Positions 26,752 through 35,561 of a stretch of DNA of 58,155 nucleotides are shown here, piece by piece. The DNA comes from JAVBPA01 sp031549925 (lineage in GTDB: Bacteria; Bacillota; Clostridia; Oscillospirales; CAG-272), in contig JAVBPA010000067.1 of the NCBI GenBank assembly GCA_031549925.1, forward strand, positions 1 to 58,155, given 5' to 3'. The notes beneath the pieces are model-generated. The model did no database searches and was not told the DNA's origin. It saw nothing but the letters and a program-made list of their open reading frames with translations. The number at the start of each line of letters is the position of its first letter. The first letter of the stretch is position 1. A program made the position numbers and the translations under genes.

Positions 26752-26780
26752 ATTATAATTTAAATATCTTAATATTTCAA
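26752..26780 (-). promoter_or_regulatory. Predicted sigma-A promoter of xpt
   Basis: On the minus strand TTGAAA (26780-26775), 17-base spacer, TATAAT (26757-26752). The leader would be about 70 bases and shows no purine-riboswitch core. Confidence 0.72.
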
Positions 26781-26863
26781 GCTTATTTTAAAAAAATTTA
26801 TGCTTTGCATATTATTATTTTAATTATTGATTATCGTTTTCCGGACACAGGATATATAATATA

Positions 26864-26892
26864 TTGACAATAATGATTGGAATTAATATAAT
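26864..26892 (+). promoter_or_regulatory. Consensus sigma-A promoter of the DUF3842 gene
   Basis: TTGACA, a 17-base spacer and TATAAT match the consensus exactly, about 38 bases before the ATG at 26930. It diverges from the xpt promoter, with about 80 bp between the two -35 boxes. Confidence 0.85.
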
Positions 26893-26929
26893 TATAAAAA
26901 ACTAATTACAAAATTAAAGGTCACAAGCA

Positions 26930-27340
26930 ATGAACATATTGATTATTGACGGTCAGGGCGGAAAAATAGGGGGAAGACTTACCGAAGTTATAAAAGCGGA
27001 ATTTCCTTCTTATACGATAACCGCGATAGGCACCAACAGTATATCCACTTCCCTAATGCTGAAATCAGGAGCAGATTATGCCGCTACCGGCGAAAATTCT
27101 GTATTGGTATGCGCAAAAACTGCCGATGTAATAATCGGCCCCGTAGGAATAGTAATTGCCGATTCAATGTTCGGAGAAATAACCGCAAAAATGGCTTCTG
27201 CTGTAGGCAAAAGCAATGCCTGTAAAATACTTATTCCGATGAATATGTGCAATGTATCCATTGCGGGAATGCCTAAAATGACCGCTTCCGCTTTAATTGA
27301 ATCTGCCGTAGAACAGCTTAGAGATTTATCTTTAAAATAA
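26930..27340 (+). CDS. DUF3842 family protein
   Basis: A 136-residue cytoplasmic protein of the clostridial DUF3842 family. It starts with MNILIIDGQGGKIGGRL, a Rossmann-like glycine-rich strand-turn, and later has GPVGIVIADSMFGEIT and ILIPMNMCNVSIAG, both typical of the family. The function is not known. The glycine-rich opening suggests nucleotide or dinucleotide binding. AAAGG lies about 9 bases before the ATG, and an exact consensus promoter drives it, so expression is probably high. It is monocistronic: 268 bp with a new promoter separate it from the next gene. Confidence 0.85.
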   Translation: MNILIIDGQGGKIGGRLTEVIKAEFPSYTITAIGTNSISTSLMLKSGADYAATGENSVLVCAKTADVIIGPVGIVIADSMFGEITAKMASAVGKSNACKILIPMNMCNVSIAGMPKMTASALIESAVEQLRDLSLK

Positions 27341-27377
27341 ATAACTGAGGTAAATTGTGAATTTTATTTAATCGGTA

Positions 27378-27406
27378 TTGACACGGAACATTAATATTTG
27401 TATCAT
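27378..27406 (+). promoter_or_regulatory. Predicted sigma-A promoter of the ECF S component / kinase operon
   Basis: TTGACA, 17-base spacer, TATCAT. Transcription would start near 27413 and leave a leader of about 195 bases before the ATG at 27609. Confidence 0.7.
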
Positions 27407-27517
27407 GGTAATGATACGAATAAATATAACATTTGTGAAAGCACAAGCTTCCGATAATATTTTATATTTATTCCGAATAAAATATAATAAAAAACAAAGA
27501 AACAAAATATAATCTGT

Positions 27518-27590
27518 GTCTCAAGGACATTGGCATGATTGTTTATCTAAAACAAATTTTGCCGGTGTTTTGTTTATTGTTTGAGAACAG
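27518..27590 (+). promoter_or_regulatory. Candidate structured leader upstream of the ECF S component
   Basis: TGTCTCAA (27518-27525) pairs with TTGAGAACA (27582-27590) with one bulge, enclosing an AAACAAA/TTTGTTT stem (27551-27576) whose loop contains GCCGG. The closing strand ends next to the AGGAG ribosome site at 27590-27594. This geometry could control translation. It matches no riboswitch class I know. Confidence 0.4.
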
Positions 27591-27608
27591 GAGAAATAAT
27601 TTAATTAA

Positions 27609-28145
27609 ATGATAAACAAGCATATAAAAAATCTCACTTTTTCGGCTGTTTCCCTGGCTTTATGTATTTTGCTTCCTTTTTTAACCGGTAATAATTATCA
27701 GCTGGGAACGGCTTTGTCTTTGATGCACTTGCCCGTTATGCTATGCGGATTTATTTGCGGATGGCATTGGGGTGCGGCTGTGGGTATTATAGCTCCGCTG
27801 CTGAGATTTTTGCTTCTCGGCGCTCCTCCGTTTCCCACATGTGTTTCAATGGCTTTTGAACTCTGTGTTTATGGTTTATTATGCGGATTCCTATATAAAA
27901 TATTTCCGAAAAAATACTGGACATATTATGCTGTGTTGATTATAGCTATGATATGCGGAAGAATTGTTAACGGAGCTGTACAATACATATTGATAACTGC
28001 CGGAATCAATACAAACGAATTTATTTTATCGGCAATCGCAACAAGCTTATTTATTAAAACTCTTCCCGCAATAATTATACAACTGATTTTAATACCAATT
28101 ATATTATTCGCTTTGAAAAAAGCAAAATTAATACAAAATGACTGA
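27609..28145 (+). CDS. ECF transporter S component
   Basis: A 178-residue membrane protein with about six helices. The stretch LMHLPVMLCGFICGWHWGAA, followed by a GIIAPLLRFLL helix, is typical of S components of energy-coupling-factor (PF12822) vitamin transporters, which bind a vitamin or nucleobase and dock to a shared EcfAA'T module. No EcfA or EcfT gene lies nearby, so it must use a shared (group II) module. AGGAG is 14 bases before the ATG. The stop overlaps the following kinase-like gene by 8 bases. The substrate is unknown; the linked kinase suggests it is trapped by phosphorylation. Confidence 0.85.
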   Translation: MINKHIKNLTFSAVSLALCILLPFLTGNNYQLGTALSLMHLPVMLCGFICGWHWGAAVGIIAPLLRFLLLGAPPFPTCVSMAFELCVYGLLCGFLYKIFPKKYWTYYAVLIIAMICGRIVNGAVQYILITAGINTNEFILSAIATSLFIKTLPAIIIQLILIPIILFALKKAKLIQND

Positions 28146-29244
28146 TTTATTATCAATAATAACACAACATAGCGAAAAATATCCCAAAATGCAGCCTTGT
28201 GATGCGGTTAAGCTCATTTATCAGAATGAATTCGGAGGCGAGCATTTATTAGGGGACTTTCAAAGCTGTTTTGAAAGCATAAAAAATGAATTAGATTCGA
28301 TCCAAAAAAAAGATACCGCGGAATTATCCTGCGATATCGGAGAAGATTTATCAAGATTGAATTTAATACCGGATACCATAAGCGCGTTTTTATATGCAAA
28401 AATTTTTTTTGCTTCAGCCGAAATTTTTGAAGAAAATAATTCCCGTAATAATACGAAGATGAGTTCCAAGAACTCACTTCTTGTTACGGGAGATAAAAAT
28501 GACAGCTTCCGTTTAAAACTTAATATATTGCGCAGTGCGGTCGAAGAAAGCTTTTTTGAATTTTCCGCTATTGAATTTAACGAATTTTTAGAAAAATATT
28601 CTTCTCAAAATTATCCTTCATTAAGTCACAGCAACATTTATAAAAATGAATATTCCCCTCATTACCGTATAGTTTTATCCGAATACTGCCGTCTTTTCAA
28701 TGTAATATCAAAACTTGAAAAACAAATTGAAAAGGATGGAAGAGCGGTTATTGCGATTGAAGGATACGCCGCTTCCGGTAAATCTTATATAACCGGATTG
28801 CTAAGTAGAATATTCGAATGCTCTGTTATTGAAACGGATGATTTTTTCCTGCCGGGAATACTGCGTGTTCCTAAAAGATTTAATACTCCCGGAGGAAATA
28901 TTCATTTTGAAAGATTCATCGAAGAAGTAATAAATCCGCTTGAAACGAAAAAAGATTTTAAATATAAAATTTTTGATTGTAAACTGGGGGATTACAACGG
29001 ATACCGTGAAGTTTTAAATAAACCTCTTATTATCGTAGAAGGTTCATACAGTCTTCACCCCGCTTTCGGAGAGTATTACACAACTTCTGTTTTTATGCAG
29101 ATCGACCCCGATTTGCAGCGTCACAGAATTTTGGAACGCGACGGAAACTTTATGCTTGAAAGATTTTTACACGAATGGATACCTCTTGAAAAAGAGTATT
29201 TTTCCAAATGCAAAATTCCTCAGCGGTGTGAATTTATATTATAA
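28138..29244 (+). CDS. Two-domain protein: unknown N-terminal domain plus uridine-kinase-like P-loop kinase
   Basis: A 368-residue fusion. Residues 1-195 form a domain I cannot name, with MQPCDAVKLIYQNEFGGEHL early on. Residues about 200-368 are a uridine kinase/pantothenate-kinase-type P-loop domain: Walker A GYAASGKS near residue 213, ETDDFFLP as the substrate-binding aspartate region, and IIVEGSYSLHP as the Walker B-like strand. It phosphorylates a small molecule, probably a nucleoside or vitamin. Its start lies inside the ECF S component gene (8-bp overlap), so the two are translationally coupled. The likely scheme is import by the S component then phosphorylation; this is inference. Confidence 0.8.
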   Translation: MTDLLSIITQHSEKYPKMQPCDAVKLIYQNEFGGEHLLGDFQSCFESIKNELDSIQKKDTAELSCDIGEDLSRLNLIPDTISAFLYAKIFFASAEIFEENNSRNNTKMSSKNSLLVTGDKNDSFRLKLNILRSAVEESFFEFSAIEFNEFLEKYSSQNYPSLSHSNIYKNEYSPHYRIVLSEYCRLFNVISKLEKQIEKDGRAVIAIEGYAASGKSYITGLLSRIFECSVIETDDFFLPGILRVPKRFNTPGGNIHFERFIEEVINPLETKKDFKYKIFDCKLGDYNGYREVLNKPLIIVEGSYSLHPAFGEYYTTSVFMQIDPDLQRHRILERDGNFMLERFLHEWIPLEKEYFSKCKIPQRCEFIL

Positions 29245-29286
29245 ATTTTTATTTATTACCGAACTATAACATAAGAACTAAAAAGT

Positions 29287-29892
29287 TTATTTTTTCGGTT
29301 CGTAAAAAGTAATTGATTCGACAATTACATCGGTAATCGGTTTATCGTCAGAATTGGTTTTTACAGAAGCGATTGCGTCTACAACATCCATTCCCTCAAT
29401 AACTTCTCCGAACGCGGCATAGCTTCCGTCAAGATTGGTAGCATCAGCGTGACAGATAAAAAAGTGAGAAGAGGCAGTATCATAAGTATCATATCCTGTT
29501 GATTTCCTTCCCATCGATATAACCCCTCTTTTATGTGAAATGTCGTTTTTTATACCGTTCGCGGCGAATTCACCTTGGATTGTATCATCCGATCCTCCCA
29601 ATCCTGTTCCCGTCGGATCTCCGCACTGTATCATAAATCCGCTTATAACGCGGTGGAATGTAAGTCCGTCATAAAAACCTTCCGAAACTAGCTTTTGGAA
29701 ATTTACAACTGTTCTAGGCGCAGTTTCCGGATATAATACTAATTTTATCACTCCATAATCCCGGACGTTTATTTCGATATAATTTGTGGCGTTTTCAACG
29801 GTTTCGTTTTTTGAAAGATCTATCCCTTCATTGCAAGAAAAAAGTATTGCGGATATAAGCAACAAAACGATCGGTAAAATTTTTATTTTCAT
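29287..29892 (-). CDS. Cyclophilin-type peptidyl-prolyl isomerase lipoprotein
   Basis: A 201-residue exported isomerase. The signal ends in an LFSC lipobox (Cys20). The cyclophilin domain spans about residues 40-198 with TFHRVISGFMIQCGDP (catalytic Arg and Phe/Met-Gln motif), GVISMGRKS and SSHFFICHADATNLDGSYAA. It should help fold proteins outside the membrane. The usual active-site Trp position is occupied by LDGSYAAFG, which is common in bacterial members. No clear partner lies nearby. Confidence 0.92.
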   Translation of the reverse strand: MKIKILPIVLLLISAILFSCNEGIDLSKNETVENATNYIEINVRDYGVIKLVLYPETAPRTVVNFQKLVSEGFYDGLTFHRVISGFMIQCGDPTGTGLGGSDDTIQGEFAANGIKNDISHKRGVISMGRKSTGYDTYDTASSHFFICHADATNLDGSYAAFGEVIEGMDVVDAIASVKTNSDDKPITDVIVESITFYEPKK

Positions 29893-29974
29893 ATGTTCAA
29901 CTCTCCGTTTTTTTATTTATCTAACCCGTTAAACGGGTTTTATTTTTTCATAATCTGACCGTTTTTCAAAGAAA

Positions 29975-30976
29975 TTATTGTAAAGATGAATTATTGCAAT
30001 CATATAAATTAAAAAAATTAATCAGTGCTGCTTGGCAATACGGAATATCGGTAAGATAACTTACCGCATGAACGGCGCCTTTTACAATTTCCAATTGTTT
30101 CGGCGATGAACATGCTTCGTAATTTTGCAAACTCATTTTCGTCGGTACGAATTTATCCGATTCACCATGTATAAAAAGAATCGGTATTTTTTTATTGCAA
30201 CGTAAAACTTCAAGCGTGCTGACATCTCCGAACGACCATCCCGCACGCCGGCGGCACATAAAATCCGCTATATACAAAACGGGAAAAGCCGGTAATTTTA
30301 CTCTGCTTTTTAACACATGCCTGAATTGTTCCCAGGCAGAAGAATATCCGCAATCCGCAATTATACCTTTTAAATTATCGGGGAGCTTTAATCCTAATGT
30401 CAATATTACCGAAGCGCAGCCCATTGAAACTCCGTCAAAATATATCGGAAGCTTTTTACCGAATCGGCTAACAATAAAATCCGCCCATAAAACGCAGTCA
30501 TGACGTTCCATATAACCGTAGCAAATGTATTTTCCTTCGCTTTTTCCATGCGCCCTCTGATCTATAAGAAGTAAATTGCAATTATTTTCATGATAAAACT
30601 TTGAAACGAAGGAAAAATCCTTTTTACCCGAACCGCGGTATCCGTGAACGCAAATTACGGTACGTTTCGCATTTTCGCACGCGAGCAAATATCCGGTTAA
30701 AGATAATCCGTCAATACTTTTTATTATAACCGTTTCAAAAGGATTTTCATTTATCCATTGCATACCCTCTTTGAATTGAGGAACATATCTTTTCAAAAAT
30801 GAATTTTTAGCATAATCATCATAATTATCGGTTTCCATTCTCGTCCGTATCTTTTTCCCTATTCCATTTCTGGTCAAAGCTATTCTGAAAAATACTTCCG
30901 CTATAAAGAAGCAAATAATAAAAATTAAAAATAATAAACTGACAGCAGCTATTAAAATATACAGAGTTATTTTCGT
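29975..30976 (-). CDS. Alpha/beta hydrolase with N-terminal membrane helix (start codon probably ACG)
   Basis: The hydrolase body has CVHGYRGSGKKDF (oxyanion HG), GVSMGCASV with the nucleophile Ser in G-x-S-x-G, an FIHGESDKFVP acid loop with Asp, and a catalytic His in GAVHAVSY. The first conventional start, TTG at 30877, has no ribosome site. The frame stays open upstream to 30976 and encodes a membrane helix (YILIAAVSLLFLIFIIICFF), preceded by ACG AAA ATA ACT and an AGGGGAG site 9 bases before that ACG. A related protein would read MKIT. Either ACG is used or an ATG has mutated. Relatives are membrane-tethered alpha/beta hydrolases of unknown substrate. Confidence 0.8.
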   Translation of the reverse strand, partial: TKITLYILIAAVSLLFLIFIICFFIAEVFFRIALTRNGIGKKIRTRMETDNYDDYAKNSFLKRYVPQFKEGMQWINENPFETVIIKSIDGLSLTGYLLACENAKRTVICVHGYRGSGKKDFSFVSKFYHENNCNLLLIDQRAHGKSEGKYICYGYMERHDCVLWADFIVSRFGKKLPIYFDGVSMGCASVILTLGLKLPDNLKGIIADCGYSSAWEQFRHVLKSRVKLPAFPVLYIADFMCRRRAGWSFGDVSTLEVLRCNKKIPILFIHGESDKFVPTKMSLQNYEACSSPKQLEIVKGAVHAVSYLTDIPYCQAALINFFNLYDCNNSSLQ

Positions 30977-31012
30977 TGTTTATCACTCCCCTAAAATAAT
31001 ATTTTCCAAAAA

Positions 31013-31052
31013 TCCGCGGCTTACGAAACTTTATAGAATCGTTCACCGCGGA
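31013..31052. terminator. Terminator hairpin between ftsH and the hydrolase gene
   Basis: TCCGCGG (31013-31019) pairs with CCGCGGA (31046-31052); A-runs and T-runs flank both sides, so it can act in both directions. It lies 55-94 bases after the ftsH stop. Confidence 0.65.
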
Positions 31053-31106
31053 AATTTTTTGTTTTAATCTTGCTGTTACTGCCGATACTGTTTTTTGTTA
31101 TCGTTA

Positions 31107-33089
31107 CTATTTATCTTTATCCGATTCTGACGGAGGGATTTGTAAATTCCGGTTTATTTCTTCATCACGGCGTTTCTTTTCAGCTGCGTCACGCATAGCT
31201 TTTATTCTATTTTCTTCTTCGCTGCGGCGGCGGCGTTCGGAGATAATAGCGTCAAGTTCTTCGTGAGTTGGTTCGCCGTTCATAACAGCTTCGAACTGAC
31301 CCTCATCCATTATTTCACTGCGGAACAAATACCCTGCGATAAAATGAAGTTTATTTATATGTTCTTTTAATATTTCTTCCGCTCTGTTATATGCTTTTTC
31401 AATTATTTTTTTGATTTCATCATCAATCTTTGAAGCCGTTTCTTCGGAATAATTTCTTTCTGATGAAAAATCCCGTCCTAGGAAAACTTCATCGCCGGAG
31501 TGTGCCGAACCGTAAACAATCGGTCCGAGGTCATCGCTCATACCATATTTTGTAACCATATTGCGTGATATGGAAGTCGCACGCTGAATGTCGTTTGAAG
31601 CTCCGGTGGATATATCGCCGAGTATTAATTTTTCAGCGACACGTCCGCCGAGAAGTGTTACTATTTCGTTTTCCATGTCATTTTTTGACATATAAGAACG
31701 ATCCTCTTTCGGTAAAGCCAAAGTATATCCGCCCGCTCTGCCGGAAGGAATTATCGATATCTGATGAACAGGCGAATCCGGTTTCATTATTTTTGTTACA
31801 ATTGCGTGGCCTGCTTCATGATAAGCGGTTAAACGGCGTTCGGCTTCCGTTATTATTTTAGATTTCTTTTGAGGTCCGACTATAACTTTTATTGTCGCTT
31901 CCTCTAAATCGTTCATCCCTATAAGAGATTTGCCTTTTCTTGCCGCAAGCAAAGCGGCTTCGTTTAACAAATTGGCAAGATCTGCTCCCGTAAATCCCAC
32001 CGTTGTTTTAGCGAGTGTATGCAAATCAACATCCGCTTCAAAAGGTTTCCCGTGAGAATGGACACGCAAAATATCTTCTCTTCCCTTGATATCGGGATAA
32101 TTTACCGTTATCTGACGGTCAAAGCGTCCGGGTCTTAATAGCGCGGGGTCAAGTATATCCGGTCTGTTTGTTGCAGCTATGACGATTACTCCTTCATTTG
32201 AACCAAAGCCATCCATTTCGACAAGCAGCTGATTCAATGTTTGTTCGCGTTCGTCATGTCCTCCTCCGAGTCCCGCTCCGCGGTGGCGTCCTACAGCATC
32301 GATTTCATCTATAAATATTATTGAAGCTGGATTCTTTTTTGCGGTGTCAAATAAATCTCTGACGCGGGAAGCACCCACACCGACGTACATTTCGACAAAA
32401 TCAGAACCTGATATAGAATAGAACGGAACTTCCGCTTCTCCCGCGACGGCTTTCGCAAGCATCGTTTTACCTGTTCCGGGAGGGCCTACGAGCAATACTC
32501 CGTGCGGAATTCTCGCTCCGAGTTTATTGAACTTCGACGGTTCACGCAAAAATTCTACAACTTCGCGGAGTTCTTCTTTTTCCTCATCCGCTCCGGCTAC
32601 ATCCTTGAAATACACTTTTTTCTTTTCGTCCGCTCCGAGTTTAGCTCTCGCTCTGCCGAAAGAGTTAAGTTTCGAACCTTTTCCTGTCGTTTGATTCATA
32701 ACATACAGCCATAAACCGACCAGCAGAACAATAACCAATACATAAGGCAGCAAAGAAACAACCCAGGAAATTTCTTTCGGTTCCTTATAGTTATAACTTT
32801 CGATAGTTCCGTCGTTTAACTGCTGCTGAACCAAATCATTCAAATCAGAATAAAAGATTGAAACATCAAGCAGCTTATATTCGAAAATTTGTTCGTCATG
32901 TTTCAAAACGGTAAGATTTCCGGTTTCGTCAATCTCAAACTGTTTTACTTCACCTGAACGGAACATTTTCAAAATATCGCTGTAAATCAGGGAATCCGTA
33001 TTCATATTATTGAAAATCGCAACAATAGCGATCAGTATAACACTGATCATTACTATATAAAATATTATTGATTTTAAGTGGCCCTTCAT
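31107..33089 (-). CDS. ftsH: ATP-dependent zinc metalloprotease FtsH
   Basis: A 660-residue membrane AAA+ protease. Two helices (about residues 7-27 and 108-130) flank a periplasmic-side domain. The AAA module has Walker A GPPGTGKT near residue 205, Walker B IIFIDEID, and the second region of homology NRPDILDPALLRPGRFD. The protease domain has the zinc motif HEAGH near residue 430. It degrades misfolded membrane proteins and short-lived regulators. GGAGG lies 6 bases before the ATG. It follows hpt after a 475-bp gap with its own promoter; the tilS-hpt-ftsH order is typical of Bacillota. Confidence 0.97.
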   Translation of the reverse strand: MKGHLKSIIFYIVMISVILIAIVAIFNNMNTDSLIYSDILKMFRSGEVKQFEIDETGNLTVLKHDEQIFEYKLLDVSIFYSDLNDLVQQQLNDGTIESYNYKEPKEISWVVSLLPYVLVIVLLVGLWLYVMNQTTGKGSKLNSFGRARAKLGADEKKKVYFKDVAGADEEKEELREVVEFLREPSKFNKLGARIPHGVLLVGPPGTGKTMLAKAVAGEAEVPFYSISGSDFVEMYVGVGASRVRDLFDTAKKNPASIIFIDEIDAVGRHRGAGLGGGHDEREQTLNQLLVEMDGFGSNEGVIVIAATNRPDILDPALLRPGRFDRQITVNYPDIKGREDILRVHSHGKPFEADVDLHTLAKTTVGFTGADLANLLNEAALLAARKGKSLIGMNDLEEATIKVIVGPQKKSKIITEAERRLTAYHEAGHAIVTKIMKPDSPVHQISIIPSGRAGGYTLALPKEDRSYMSKNDMENEIVTLLGGRVAEKLILGDISTGASNDIQRATSISRNMVTKYGMSDDLGPIVYGSAHSGDEVFLGRDFSSERNYSEETASKIDDEIKKIIEKAYNRAEEILKEHINKLHFIAGYLFRSEIMDEGQFEAVMNGEPTHEELDAIISERRRRSEEENRIKAMRDAAEKKRRDEEINRNLQIPPSESDKDK

Positions 33090-33564
33090 TTAATCCTCCG
33101 GGAGCGGGACTTTTTATTTTTTATTAACTATATAAATATATCATTCATTGTAGTTCAACTTTAAAATATAAGATTTTACAAACACAGCCGGAACTTAAAA
33201 TTTTCAATAATTTTTTAGTTCCCGTATTTTTATTTTAAAGTTTTTACTCTATGTTAATTTTACACAGATTATTTTAAATAAATCAATCAATTGCTCAAAA
33301 CAATACATTAAATAAATGTATGAAATTTGTTAAATTGTTAATATATCAATTTTATTTCAATTTGATATTTGATATCAATAAATAATAAATTTATATTTTA
33401 ATCCTTTTAAATTATTAAATAGAATAAATGAAGACTTTATCATTTATTTAATCATGTTATGCGCGGATTGGTTTTATCTTTTCTTCTTTCGCGGACAGCC
33501 GTAATTAATAATATTCATATAAGCTTGATTGCATTACAATAATAATATAAATGCACTGTCAGTA
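33090..33564. other. 475-bp AT-rich intergenic region between hpt and ftsH
   Basis: No convincing gene in either strand. It holds a likely ftsH promoter near its left end, a 7-bp perfect hairpin TTGATAT/ATATCAA at 33362-33378, and an AATAATA/TATTATT pairing just after the hpt stop that might end the hpt transcript. Confidence 0.6.
33129..33158 (-). promoter_or_regulatory. Candidate ftsH promoter
   Basis: On the minus strand TTGAAC (33158-33153), 18-base spacer, TATATA (33134-33129), about 40 bases before the ATG. Confidence 0.45.
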
Positions 33565-34146
33565 TTATTTTTTATTCAAATAAACGGAAGGTTTCAATAC
33601 TCCTACATAAGGTAAAGCGCGGTATTTTTCAGCGTAATCAAGTCCGTATCCGACGACGAATTCATCCGGAATTATTCTGCCCACATAATCAGGTTCAAAA
33701 GCGACTTCCCGTCTGTTGGGTTTATCCAGCAAAGCACAGGTCCTTACCGAATACGCGCCTTTCAATTTTAAGTATTCCACCAGATATGAAAGAGTTCTTC
33801 CGCTGTCGATTATATCTTCTATTACTAAAATATCTGTTTTTGATATATCGCTGCGGTGCAGGTCAAGGATTATGTTAACGCTTCCCGATGACTGAGAATT
33901 TAAGCCGTATGAAGATACTTTCATAAAATCGATTTCAACAGGTAAAGTCATCCTTTTCATTAATTCGCCCATAAAAACAACCGAGCCTTTAAGTATACAC
34001 AGAAGCAAAAGCTTTGTTTCATGCAATTCATCATAAAAACGTCCGCCTTCGCTGTAGTCGCGGTCAATATCAGAAGCGATCCGGCGCACAATACCGTCAA
34101 TTTCGATTTCGTTTACCAATATACGATCGATATCCTGAGACAACAT
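33565..34146 (-). CDS. hpt: Hypoxanthine phosphoribosyltransferase
   Basis: A 193-residue purine salvage enzyme converting hypoxanthine or guanine to IMP or GMP with PRPP. The PRPP motif VLVIEDIIDSGRTLSYL, the preceding SSYG flexible loop (KVSSYGLNSQSSGS) and the C-terminal FVVGYGLDYAEKYR are all present. It lies 23 bp after tilS on the same strand, the conserved tilS-hpt-ftsH order. Its presence, with xpt and the nucleoside importer, gives this genome a full route for reclaiming purine bases. Confidence 0.96.
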   Translation of the reverse strand: MLSQDIDRILVNEIEIDGIVRRIASDIDRDYSEGGRFYDELHETKLLLLCILKGSVVFMGELMKRMTLPVEIDFMKVSSYGLNSQSSGSVNIILDLHRSDISKTDILVIEDIIDSGRTLSYLVEYLKLKGAYSVRTCALLDKPNRREVAFEPDYVGRIIPDEFVVGYGLDYAEKYRALPYVGVLKPSVYLNKK

Positions 34147-34169
34147 AATTATTTTTCAACATCCGATCT

Positions 34170-35561
34170 TTATATAGTCTGCTGTTGTATATATGCCATA
34201 TATACGCATTTGCCGTTATCTTTTTTTAAATCATAAGCCGATTCGTTCCGAATAGCTGTTTCCGGTATCCACAAAATACCCCTGCTGTCGCATATAAAAG
34301 GTAAAACCTTACGTTTTGAAATAGGAATTTTTTTATCGTTAAAAAGCTTCTTGATTGTTCGTGTTCCAGAAGAAAGAGTTATAACATCTCCCGCCTCACG
34401 GCTTTTTGCGTACAACATTCCATTTATTCTATCAGAATCAAAACAAGCTTTTATTGCCGATTTGTAAATATTTATATAATCTTCAAAGTTTTTTTTAACA
34501 ACTGTCAAATATATTGTTCCATAATCTCCTAATTCGTTTTCGCCGGGCAATAATTCTTTATATAATTTCTTTTTTAAATCTTCTTTTTCTTCTTTTCTTC
34601 TTTGCAATTCAAACCCGCTTCGTGTTTTTACAAAATCAATTCCTGAAGGAAAAGATATTTTTCCCCATATTTTCCCGTGTTTTATCAATTCGACCGCTGA
34701 TTTTACATGAACGTATTCCAAAGATGTACAATCGGGAAATTTTTCGTATTCCGCTATAATTCTGCGTGAAAGCAATACTTCCGAATCGCTTTCATAATTT
34801 CCCTCCGCCGCTTTTTTTATAAATTCAGCATCAAGCCTAAGCCGGCCGCACATTTTGGTATAAGCCTCTCCCGCCGCGGGGTTTAGCTTATATAAATGCG
34901 GTATTATGTTGTGCCGTATATAATTGCGTGTATATATATCTTCGTTGTTTGAACTGTCCGTTATATATTCAAGTTTTTGAATTTTTATAAATTCCAAAAT
35001 TTCTTCTCTGCTTGTTTCGAGGAGCGGTCTGATTATATTATCTCTCACCGGAGGTATTCCGCAAAGCCCGTCAATTCCGCTGCCCCGGGTCATATTGAAA
35101 ATAACCGTTTCCATATTATCGTCCGAATTATGAGCAACGCAAACCTTGTCAAACCCTTTTTCTTTGCACAAATCCGAAAATATTTTATATCTTTCCCTCC
35201 GCGCAGCTTCTTCCGTGCCAAGATGCTCGGAAAGACATATTGAAGGAATATCGACATGTTTTACAATCAGGGGTATGTTATTGTAATCACAAAATCTAAC
35301 ACAATGGAGTTCATCCCTGTCAGCTTCGTCTCCGCGTATCATATGATTTATATGCAGAGCCGAAATCTCAAGCGAATATTCTTCTTTAAGACAATTCATA
35401 ATATACAGCATTGCGGTTGAATCCGCTCCGCCCGAATAAGCGCAGAGAACCGATTTTGTTTTGCAAAGCATTCCGTATTTATTTATTGTATCCCGAATTT
35501 TTTTATTTATATCAGCAAAAGGCATTTTATATTTTTCCGCATCTTTTTTATTTTTGCCCAT
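34170..35561 (-). CDS. tilS: tRNA(Ile)-lysidine synthase
   Basis: A 463-residue PP-loop ATPase. The SGGADST P-loop lies near residue 43, followed by the LHINHMIRGDEADRDE stretch typical of TilS; the C-terminal TilS domains span about residues 250-450 (SGTRTIKKLFNDKKIP near residue 405). It modifies the CAU anticodon of tRNA-Ile2 so that it reads AUA. It overlaps the end of dnaB by 14 bases and precedes hpt by 23 bp, so it belongs to the same transcript. Confidence 0.95.
   Translation of the reverse strand: MGKNKKDAEKYKMPFADINKKIRDTINKYGMLCKTKSVLCAYSGGADSTAMLYIMNCLKEEYSLEISALHINHMIRGDEADRDELHCVRFCDYNNIPLIVKHVDIPSICLSEHLGTEEAARRERYKIFSDLCKEKGFDKVCVAHNSDDNMETVIFNMTRGSGIDGLCGIPPVRDNIIRPLLETSREEILEFIKIQKLEYITDSSNNEDIYTRNYIRHNIIPHLYKLNPAAGEAYTKMCGRLRLDAEFIKKAAEGNYESDSEVLLSRRIIAEYEKFPDCTSLEYVHVKSAVELIKHGKIWGKISFPSGIDFVKTRSGFELQRRKEEKEDLKKKLYKELLPGENELGDYGTIYLTVVKKNFEDYINIYKSAIKACFDSDRINGMLYAKSREAGDVITLSSGTRTIKKLFNDKKIPISKRKVLPFICDSRGILWIPETAIRNESAYDLKKDNGKCVYMAYIQQQTI

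Noticed and set aside
26675..26760. Purine riboswitch ahead of xpt
   Set aside because: The leader is only about 70 bases and lacks the conserved loop and junction sequences of the purine aptamer.
27480..27520. preQ1 riboswitch tail (ATAAAAAACAAAG) in the ECF leader
   Set aside because: The A-rich string is not preceded by the preQ1 hairpin, and A-rich runs are common in this DNA.
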